Assembly (NCBI GenBank): GCA_960531495.1
Contig: OY482866.1
Coordinates: forward strand, 7,760,207-7,824,206
DNA: 64,000 nucleotides
Direction of reading: 5' to 3'
From: Zeus faber
Lineage: Eukaryota > Chordata > Actinopteri > Zeiformes > Zeidae
In this document: in pieces, positions 1 to 12,000 of the stretch
Position numbering within the stretch: the first letter of the stretch is position 1
Layout: each line of letters starts with the position of its first letter
Notes under the pieces: model-generated
Databases searched by the model: none
Told to the model about the DNA's origin: nothing
The model's input: only the letters and a program-made list of their open reading frames with translations
Translations under genes and position numbers: made by a program

Positions 1-639
1 CAATTCCGCGGGACAACCGCAGACCTGGCAACACTGAACGGGGGGGCCCCCAGTGTTTGTTGACACTCCGCTCGCTGCTGGACATGACCCTTGGTTTACA
101 ACATGAACCTGGCGATAAAAGGCTCCATCAACGTCACTGGCTGCCAGTTCTCCTCCCATTTTATTAAGTCACGAAGGTGTTCCGGGGGGGGGGGGATGTA
201 TCGGAGTAAAAAGAAACTTTTTGAGCAAGGTAAAGGTCAACGGAAATATAATCACTCAAGTCAAGTACAGAGACACTCCAAAAAAAAAAACCCCACTTGA
301 GCGCAGTAAGGAACTATTTTTACACTGTGGTCAGTGCCTTTAGCGTTGCATTCCACGTCCCATGTGCAATAACACTGAGAAGTGAGACTGTGTGTTGGGT
401 TCCACAGGTATTACCACTCTATCCATACTGTTTCCATATTATTCATCATGTACATACATCTAACTATATTCACATTTATACCCTCTCACAGGCTTTTTTT
501 TTTTTTTGTCGTTTATCTTTATTGTATCTTCTGTGTAACTCGCTGCGCATGAAAATGCGTAAAAATCCGCTGAATCCGTTGTTAAAACTTCAAACTGTGA
601 CATGGGGAGGAAAAAGGAAAAACAACAACAACAAAAACT

Positions 640-890
640 CTGCGCAACGGCGAATAGGGGGCGGGTCCAGCGCTCACCTGCGCCCACATGCTCCCGTCCC
701 CCCTGGCGGGGAGGCCGCTCCGAGGGGCCTGGGCCCTGCCCTAGATTTTGGGGGCGGGCGGGGGGGGGGGGGGGGGCAGCCACTCCGCCCGCCGCGTGCC
801 GCCCGGGGTAGGGGAAGAGAACATGTGACGTCACCGTGTACCCGCCGCGCGGAGCACGTGGAACCGAGCATGCTGTGTTCTGCTGCAGCC
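640..890 (+). promoter_or_regulatory. per1: Candidate distal per1 promoter and first exon (block 1)
   Basis: This is a GC-rich block ending in a consensus donor (GTAAGT at 891). A perfect palindromic CRE, TGACGTCA, lies at 826-833 and a canonical E-box, CACGTG, at 855-860, 21 bp apart. Established knowledge: vertebrate Per1 genes are driven by CLOCK/BMAL1 through CACGTG and by CREB through CREs, and mammalian Per1 has alternative noncoding first exons. That this block starts per1 transcripts is inference from motifs, donor and position. Confidence 0.5.
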
Positions 891-1480
891 GTAAGTACGC
901 AACCTGTGCGCAGCACGCATTTCGAGAGTCGAGACGGTTTGTCCGTCACACGCGTGTGTGCATACTGTCACACATGTACGCAGTGAAGTGATGGCACACA
1001 ATATGTCCGAGGAAAAAAATTAAAGTAAAAAACGTAATACAGTAAGTCGAATACTTATAGAATAAGATACAAATATATAGAATAAAACACAATAACAATA
1101 GGAATATGCCTATTGTGGTCTTCGGCCGAGTGCACGTCGACATACAAAACATGTACCGTGCAAAGGAATTCGTCTTGGTAAAGGTCGGCGCATTTGTGAC
1201 ATTCGTTAAAACAAAATACGCTTGCGATGTACAAAATGTGATTCCGTGCACAGGGTGGATTCAAATAAACGGCTACGGTAGGGGTTAAAATAGTAGAAGA
1301 ATAAAGTAGAAATAATAAAAAAATATTTTTAAAAAAGGGGGGGGGGTCATATGCAATAAACGTTTACAAAAAAAAAAAAAAATAATAATAATAATAAAAA
1401 AAACAATAGAAACAATTGCAATATAAAGTACACCCGAAGAGAAGAAAAAAATAATAATACATAAAAAGAAAACGCAAGGG
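891..1480. other. A-rich spacer between GC-rich promoter blocks
   Basis: No gene seen. From about 1010 to 1460 the + strand is unusually A-rich, with runs such as AATAATAATA and A14. The ORFs here are low-complexity shadows. Confidence 0.6.
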
Positions 1481-2025
1481 ATACGTTTCTCGTTTCCGAG
1501 ACGCGATAAATGGGCGGCGTTCCACCCGTTTCCAGAAAGTCTTGGCGTCGAGGAGCCAAGCGAAGGCGCTCACGCCACGGCGGGCGAATGGGGCTTCGCA
1601 GCTGCCACCGGCACTAGGGGCGGCGGCGGCGCCTCCCCGCCTCCCCCGGTGTTCTTTTCTGTTTGGAGCGTCGGAACCCGGTCGCCGTGCAACGTGAGCG
1701 CCGAGCCCCGTGCGGCGCCGGCCGCGCCCCCGCGACCAATGGCGGCGTCGCGGGGGCGCGGCGTCCCGGCGGCGGCGTCCAATGGCGTCCGCCGGCCCAC
1801 GCCCCCGGCACGTGTATCCCTGCGTGTAAACCGCCAGGGAGGGAAGAGGGACGGAGGAGCTGCTTCCCAGAGACGGAGAGCGGCGGGCGGGCGAAGTCTG
1901 CGTTGACGCGTTTATCTCGGGGGTTGTTGTTTCTTTGGCGTGTGTGTGTCCGAAGCCATTCTTCCGGCTGCGCCTCTCCTCCGGGGATTCTAACAGACAC
2001 CGGCGGCGTTCCGGTTGCGTCCGAG
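1480..2025 (+). promoter_or_regulatory. per1: Candidate main per1 promoter and noncoding exon 1 (block 2)
   Basis: This CpG-dense island has two CCAAT boxes, each followed by GGCG (1736-1740 and 1779-1783), and a CACGTG E-box at 1809-1814. A strong donor GTAAGC begins at 2026 after CCGAG. The CCAAT, E-box and donor order fits a TATA-less promoter followed by a short noncoding first exon of roughly 150-200 bases, as in other vertebrate period genes. The start point cannot be fixed without transcript data. Confidence 0.6.
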
Positions 2026-5000
2026 GTAAGCGACCGACTGGGGCTGTGGGGAGCGGTGGCAGCGGGTGCTCTGCGTCGGCGCGCACCTCGCTCGCCGTAC
2101 GGGCGGTCGTTCGATGCAATGTGTCCGAAATGTGTTCGGAAGAAGTGTGTCCGTAGGCGCGCCGATGCGGTGCGGTGCAACGTCGTATTTGTGGAAAGCG
2201 GCTGTTAAACGCGACCGACTCTGCAGGCGCTGGTCCCGCTGCCGTCATGGCGACATGGCGCTCCTTTCCAACTTCCAGTTTCCAACGTAAACATGTTCGA
2301 CCCGCCGGCTGCTTTGACGGGCGTTTTATTGTTCTTGCGACGTTAGGGCCGCTCGTTTACAAAAAAAAAAAAAAGAAAAGAAAACGGAGTAAAAGGTAAT
2401 AATAACAATAATAATATTAATAATAATAATAACAGTAAAGAACGGCAAAACCCAATACCCCCCCCCCCGCACCATGATAATAACAACTTTGAAAATCTGG
2501 CTTTATACGATAAACGTTTAAAATCAACCACAAACAACAAATAAAATGCTTCTACAGAGCAGGCCCCCACCTTAACAGATAACAACAAAAATAGGAAGAA
2601 AAAAAAAAAAAAAAGTCTACACCTAAAAGATAAAGGAAAAAATGTCAATATACAATAAAGCGTAAAAAGAACTAAAACGCAAACAATTGGTTGGTTATAC
2701 CAATATAATTTATACCGCAATGTAGTGCGTTTGGGTCACCCCCACCCCCACCCCCACCCTGTTTGTCCTAAAATCCACGGGGCAGGTTCTGAAACGCGCT
2801 GTGATGGTATTTCGGTCATGTGAAGCACGATGTGCTGAACACTTTGTTCCCACTGTCTGCAATCGCAGTGCAGCGGCGCGGCGCTAACCTCTAAACCTGT
2901 CTAATCTGGCAAATCCAATTCCTCCTGTGGGAGTGTGCGCGGCCAATGCATTTGACCCGGGAGGTTTTTAATTTTAATTGTTTTTTTGTTAAATACCCCA
3001 ACGTTACTCGCGGTCTTCTCATTGCGTCGCGTTGGTGTTTGATTGATTGTCCGACAGTTGTGATCCAGTTATTCATTTAGTAGTTGTAATACCCACTTCC
3101 ACCACTGGGAGAAAACTATCGCGGCGACACGATCAACAGTTACCGTGAGACGTTTTTTCCTCTTCCTGAATTTAGTTTTCTGTTCATTTATTATTATAAA
3201 GTCCGTTTATATTTATCTGGTGGTTGAAATAACATTTTAACATTTATTTCCCATTATTGAAATGGTTAATCACAGTTGAACGTTATTCAATTGTAGTTCT
3301 ATATTCTATCCACTGGAGGCCGCTATGCTCCACGCAGTAGCTCCCGCGTCGTAGTTGTTTCTTGCTCTGGCCAAATTGATGGCGATACAGATCCTGCACA
3401 TTTCTTTGCAGGCTTGGTTTAATCCAAGACTTAGACAGCGTATTAATACAGGGTCATATATCTCGTGGATATCAGACCAATGCAGCTGACCGATTGTGCA
3501 AAACATTGCTGTGTTTGTGAGAGTCGTGTCATGTGATTTTATGCGTTTTGAGTATTTTCGGAGGATAAATGCAATGCGTCTTTGTGGCCCTCTTGTGGCA
3601 CAGCTCACCCTCTGTCCAGTCTCTCACAATGTTGCCTTTGTTTTGAAAAGTAATACAAGACCACAGATACTACCGGGCTGTCCAGGCATTTAACACCTCT
3701 GCACATTGCAAGTGAAATGCACATGTCAGAAATGCATACACAGCGCGGCCTTCAGTGGGGGAATGGAATAGTGGCGTAGTCAAAACGCCAAGTAACGTTC
3801 CTTAATTTGCTGACTGCTTGTCATTTGGGGCTTTGAGCACTTGACGCTCTCACAAACGACGTAGTTAAACTCAGCAATTCTAACACCAGTGGGGAGCAAT
3901 AATTTTGCGTAGACCGGCCGAGAGAAGAGGTGCAGTGGCTGACTTGGCAGAGATTTCACATGGCAAATGTACACTTTGGATTTGATGCTGTCTCCTGGAG
4001 AGAAGACTGCACGGCCACAAAGTTCTTAAGGTTGTCTCGGGGCTTCGTTTACAAAGCTTAGCGTTTACCCTCGACAGGTGATGCAGTACCACCATGTTCC
4101 TGTTTTGGATGTAATGTTTGTAACCATGATAGAGCACACGGCAGGATGTGACACTCCAAAATGCAATATCAGCCCTGCTCGGCCAAGGTCCAAACCAGGC
4201 CCCCCCCCCCCTGCCCCGGGGAGGGCAGTTAACAAGAAAAAGCTGAGGAAGTTGGAGGCAGAGAGAAGACTCGGCAAGGGGGATGTAGAGCTGGAGGTGC
4301 AGAGTTAGGCAAGGACGTCTGTGTGACAGAAAAAATGACTTGGCTTTGATTCTATTATTGGCACTCTTGTCTTCCAAGACTGAAATCCAGGGGGAAAACT
4401 CGCCAGCGCCTAAGTCCAACATGGGCCATTGTGCCCGAAGGAGGAATTAACGTTTCATCTGAAGGGTATTGAGGTCTAATTATGCTTAAATGTAACAAGA
4501 TGAGATTATTAGTGATTATCGGTGACGTCCAGCCACGCATTCTTCAGGCACCTAGCACATTCACCGGGAGGAACTGGAGCAGTCACAGATATTACATAAT
4601 CGGATTCCACTCTCTTTATACAGTATGTCACTGGGTTTGAAGTGTCAAACGATCTCCAACTACCCAGTGCTCCCAGTACTGTGACCTCCACTTGGGAGCC
4701 CTGAGCACCCAAATCCTCTGATTAATTTTTCCTATTTGTGTCCAGTGGATCCTTGTATGGAGCTGTTGTGAACGGCGCCCGTAGTTTCGGATTCAGCATT
4801 CGCAGAACACAAACACCATGGACACGGGGGACAGGGCCCGAGTTACTATGAGGTCGTTACTAGTATAGTTACTTTTAAAAGAACCAAGTTAGATATTTTC
4901 AAAGTAAAGCATGTGGAGGTCGTTTGCCCAGTCCTCCGCTAGAATAATAACTAAAAGTGAATAACTATAAACAAACATTTAAAAAAAAAAACAAAAAAAA

Positions 5001-5095
5001 ACGAATAAGGCAATAGTACAATAAAATAAATAAAAGTACAATAAAATAAATAGATAAATAATAACTGTAAATAGTAATATATAAAAGAAAACATT
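2026..5095 (+). other. Presumed per1 5' intron, first part
   Basis: No coding exon recognised. A-rich tracts lie at 2355-2680 and 4930-5095, with (CCCCA)n at about 2740-2757. The small ORFs at 3306-3608 and 3880-4422 have no recognisable domain and unremarkable composition. Confidence 0.5.
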
Positions 5096-5099
5096 GAGA

Positions 5100-5471
5100 A
5101 AAGCCTTGAGACCGATCTGCGACACCCGCTGTGCTGCGTGTCGCCGCGGCACAAAAGCAGCCCGAGCGGCCCTCCCGTTGGCTGACGGCGCCGACCAATC
5201 AGCGGCCGGCAGAGCTCGCGGAAGCCACAGCCGAATACACGTGCCTTGTGTGCTCCTGCTCCTGCCCCTGCTGCGGCTGCGCGGCGCCGCGGACGGAGCC
5301 TCTCCCCGGGGACGCGAGCGCGCGGCCCCGCGGAGCTCACCGTCGTTGTCCGTTGATGTCAAACGGTCAGACTGACGTCGCCAGCGTGGAATTAGTTGTT
5401 CAGCGGCTGCGAGGCGATGTGAAGGGAATTAGGAACAGGTCACACATGTTCACACACGCCGTGCGCTTGCG
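5100..5471 (+). promoter_or_regulatory. per1: Candidate internal per1 promoter and alternative first exon (block 3)
   Basis: This is a second CpG-dense island with a CCAAT box at 5195-5199 (ACCAATCAGC context), a CACGTG E-box at 5238-5243 and a CRE-like TGACGTCG at 5373-5380. A donor GTAAGG follows at 5472, just before a long TG tract. The arrangement repeats that of blocks 1 and 2. Activity as an alternative first exon is inferred. Confidence 0.5.
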
Positions 5472-5504
5472 GTAAGGGAACGTTGTTTTCTCTCGTCTCT
5501 CTCT

Positions 5505-7602
<2,098 letters not shown>

Positions 7603-8572
7603 CCACTGACCACTTTATTAGGAACACTTGTACACCTACTTATTCATCAAATTATCTGATCAGCCAATCGTGTGGCAGCAGTGCAATGCATTAAAATCTT
7701 GCAGGCATGGGTCAGCAGCTGCAGTTAATGTGCACATCAACCATCAGAATGGGGCAAAAATGTGAGGTGGGCTGGTTTGAGTATTTCTGTAACTGCTGAT
7801 CTCCTGAGATTTTCACACACAACAGTCTCTACAACAGTCTCTCGGTAACTCAGATAACCACTCTGTACAGCTGTGGTGAGCAGAAAAATATCTCAGAACG
7901 CACAACACGTGGAACCTTGAGGCAAATGGGCTACAATCGCAGAAGACCACATCGGGTTCCACTTCTGTCAGCCAAGAACAGAAAGCTGAGGCTGCAGTGG
8001 GAACGGGCTCACTAAATCTGGAGAAATGTAGCCTGGTCTGATGAATCTTGATACCTGCAGTGGCACACAGATGGTAGGGCCAGAATTAGGTGGTAATAGC
8101 ATGAATCCATCCTCTTAATACCAATCAATCACCGCTTGAATGCCACAGCCTATTTGAGTATTGTTGTTGACCGGGTGCATCCCTTCACGGCCACGATTTA
8201 CCATCTCCTAATGGCTACTTCCAGCATGATAATGCACCGTGTCTCAAAGCAAAAGTCATCTGAAACTGGTGTCATGAACGTGATGATGAGTTCAGTGTTC
8301 TTCAGTTTCCTTCCCAGTCACCGGGTCTGAATCCAATACAACACCTTTGGGATGTGATAGAACGGGAAATTTGCATCATGAATGTGCAGCAGACAAATCT
8401 GCAGGACCTGCGTGATGCAATCATGTCAACATGGAGCAGAATCTCAAAGGAATGTTTCCAACATCTTGTGGAATCCATGCCAAGAAAAACTTAGGCTGTT
8501 TTGAAAGCAAAGGGAGACCCTACCCAGTATTACTATAGTGTGTCTAATGTTCTCAATGAGTGTACAGTATAA
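7603..8572 (+). mobile_element. Degenerate Tc1/mariner transposon in the per1 5' intron
   Basis: The left end reads CCACTTTATTAGGAACAC, a terminal sequence typical of a fish Tc1-like family. The right end near 8550-8572 is a mutated inverted counterpart. Translating the interior on + gives fragments of a Tc1 transposase: a helix-turn-helix-like part (RNLRQMGYNRRRPHR around 7913-7955) and the DDE-family motif VAWSDES at about 8028-8048. An in-frame TAA before that motif and further shifts show the copy is dead. It carries a CACGTG at 7906-7911. Confidence 0.85.
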
Positions 8573-8658
8573 TGCCACAGAGATCGTGAGCTTTGTTGAC
8601 CTTGGAATCATTTCAATGAAGTAAAACTAAAATGTCGTTTCCCCCCCCCCCCCCCAGG

Positions 8659-9037
8659 TCGCCTTTAGCAACTGGAGCAACACAAGAGGGTGAGAAGACC
8701 AGCCATAGTGAAGAGTTCTCTCTTTTCTTTTTTTTTTTTTTCACTCTTGCTGGAGCCATTTTTTCCCTCAAGCCTTTTTAGCCCATCTGTTGAAGTGTTT
8801 CACGCCAAGAGTTCATCAGCGGAGATTCATCTCCAGAGAAAACTGAAGATAGCAAGGAATCGTGTCTGCTATCATGCTCAAAGCATGATCTTCTCTCCTT
8901 TAGTTTTTCAAACCAAACCTCCAGCTATGATACCCCTGTGTAGACATAGCGGCCCTACTTAAAATCACCTTCTGTTCAATTAAATCTAGTTCAGCTGACA
9001 CCTCAATCCAGCTGTCTCAGCCCCATCAAACCCAAGT
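8659..9037 (+). other. per1: Probable 5' UTR part of the per1 ATG exon
   Basis: A long pyrimidine run (C17) ends in an acceptor AG at about 8657-8658. From there the sequence runs to the start codon at 9038. The ATG frame meets a stop at 8996-8998, so translation cannot begin further upstream in this frame. The exact exon start is uncertain because other AG sites exist. Confidence 0.45.
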
Positions 9038-12000
9038 ATGAGTTATGAAAACTGCAACACTCGTGCTCGGGTGGCCAGGTCCACCGAGAAAGACGGGGGC
9101 CAGGAGGCCGGGTCGGGAGCAATGAACTCCCCGAACAATGATGATGACGCCGGCCAGCCTATCCCCGGCAACAAAAGCCAGGAGCGCGGAGGAGGGAGCG
9201 GGGCGAGCATCTCCTCCCACGGCAGAGGGTCCCAGTCAGGGGGCTCATCGGGGGAGGGCCGGGGGCCCACCTCGGACGACATGGACGGACTGTCCAGCGG
9301 GAACGATTCCGGTGAACGGGAGAGTGAGGGCGGGATCGAGACGGAGAACAGGTCCCGCGGGCACCAGTCCACCCGCAGCTCCCACAGCTCGTCCAACGGC
9401 AAGGACTCTGGCATGATGCTGGAGAACACCGAGAGCAACAAGAGGTAGGAGGAGAAACTTGAAAATAATGATTACAGTAACCATTATTATTATTATAACC
9501 TTTCATACACCGCATGCAACTCAAAGTGCTTCACAAGAATACATTACATGAAAATAGGTAAATATTCTACTCAATTTCGATTTTCAGTTATCAGTTTAGA
9601 CCTTGAGAGACCACAGAAAGTGATGCTGCGTTCCACGGAAACTCAAAGTGTAATTCGTGTCGGTATCCCCGCCCCCCACGTGACGCTGCGTTCCATGGGG
9701 ACTCGGAAAACTGTAATTCGTGTTGGTACCTCCCCCGCCAGCTCCTACCACAAGTACATTTCAGACCTGTGGGAAATACTGTGAAATGTGCAGAAATGAA
9801 TTGGGATGGGAGAGACGATGGAAGGGAGAAATCTGAGCCAAGCATCTGACTGATGTAACCGTCTGGCATGGTTTAAGAAAATGATGCATGAGAGCTGGTT
9901 CGGGAGTGGGAAGCCAAATATGACATAACCTTGCAAAGGGCAGCATGACAGAGCAATGCAGAGGCTCCGCGCTGCTGTAGAACTGCACGGTGTTATGTGA
10001 TCAATTACATTTCAATGTCACTTTGGTGTTATCACGCCTTCGTCGCTTTTCTCCAATGTTTCAGTTGTCTCTGCCTCGAGCTGCCACGATGATTGCATAA
10101 TCGCTCGATCACGATCTTTTTGCAAAATAGCCAGATTTCACAGCCATATTTTTCCACAGGATTATACTTTGATGGTGGCATAAAATGAACAAAAAAATGT
10201 AATAAATTAAGTTAATGGCAATTATACAGTATGTACCTCAACCAAAATGTCATGATCCTGAGAACCCGACCTCCGCTAGTCCCAGATATATCACTGTATC
10301 TTTTCTAGGTAGAAAAAGAAGATTGCATGTAATAAAAGTAAAAGTCAGAATCCTTATTCATGAAAATTAGCTTGAGATGCAAAATCATTAATGGATCAAT
10401 CTGCAGATTCCGTTATTGATTCCATTTTCCAGCATGATAGAATACGGTTTTGTTAAAATGCACATCGCTAATTCGTATTTCATCGTGTCTATAAACGGCT
10501 GACTGACTGCCCCCCATTGTCCCTCAGCTCCAACTCCCAGAGCCTGTCCCCGCCCAGTGGCTCACTGGCCTACAGCCTGCTGTCCACCAGCTCCGAGCAC
10601 GACCCTCCGTCCACGTCGGGCTGCAGCAGCGACCAGTCGGCCCGCCTCCAGACCCAAAAGGAGCTGATGAAGGCCCTCAAGGAACTGAAGATCCGCCTGC
10701 CCGCGGAGCGCAGGGGCAAGGGACGCTCCAGCACCTTGGACGCCCTCAAATATGCACTCAACTGTGTCAAGCAAGTCCGAGGTGGGGACAACATTTTGAT
10801 TGAGCTGAGAACAGAATCCTCAAATAGGACTGTATGTATGACTCCATTTTCTGTGTTTTATTGTTCATTTCCAGCCAACCAGGAGTATTACCACCAGTGG
10901 AGCGTGGAGGAGTGCCACGGCTGCAGCCTGGACCTGTCCACCTTCACGATCGAAGAGCTGGACGACATCACCTCGGAGTACACCCTGAAAAACACCGTAA
11001 GCTGGAAACCCATGCTCCTGGAATGCACCAAATATAATGTAACAAATATACAATATTCACGGATTCACGCAATATTCATTCTCAAGCTTTCCTAACCCCT
11101 ATTGCTCCATTTCTGCTTCTTTCCAGGACACATTCTCCATGGCAGTGTCCTTCCTGTCGGGGAAGGTGGTGTACATCTCGCCACAGGGCTCCTCGCTGCT
11201 GCGCTGCAAGCCCGAGATCCTCCAGGGAACCGTCTTCTCTGAGCTGCTGGCGCCGCAGGACGTCAGTACCTTCTACAGCAGCACCGCGCCCTGCCGCCTG
11301 CCGCCCTGGGCCACCTGCATCGGCTCCAGTGAGTAGAGGCAGAGGAACGCTGCTGTATGGCACGTTACATAATAGGCAATATAAAGACATAGTAAATCGA
11401 TCTTAATAACATTTTTAAATTAATGGGAATTATAATATAATTATTATTTTTGGTAATGTTATTGAAATTTTAATAAATTACATTTTTTTATTGAGATAAA
11501 TTTTTCTTCAAATGAAACAAGAGACAACAGATATAGGCAGGGTGGAACATTTCATACACAAGGGCAATTCAGAGTGCTTTACATGAGACATAAAAGCGAT
11601 AAAAGAATTAAAAACAGATAATCTCTCTCTCCAGTTTCCCCACCAATGGACTGCACGCAGGAGAAGTCCATGTTCTGCCGCATCAGTGCTGCCGACCGCA
11701 CGCACGGCGGCGAGATGCACTACTACCCGTTCCGCTTGACGCCGTACCAGCTCACCATCCGAGACTCCGACGACGCAGAGCCACAGCCCTGCTGCCTGCT
11801 CATCGCAGAGAGGGTCCACTCCGGATATGAAGGTGATCATCAGTAGTGCTCATCAGTCAATACACACAACTTTAAAATAAGAGGGAGAGTGACTTTCGCT
11901 GTGTAAATCAGGGTTCTTACCAGGTACTTGAAGTACTTGAATTTTGTGCTCGGGAAATTTAAGTGCTGGAATACCTGGCAGCCTGAAGTGCTTGAAGAGT

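Noticed and set aside
297-986. 229-codon ORF upstream of the per1 promoter
   Set aside because: It crosses the GC-rich promoter block with the CRE and E-box and has low-complexity composition; no domain.
1364-2248. 294-codon minus-strand ORF over the CpG island
   Set aside because: It ends in poly-Tyr/Phe from AT repeats and is Arg/Pro/Ala-rich from CpG content; a shadow of promoter sequence.
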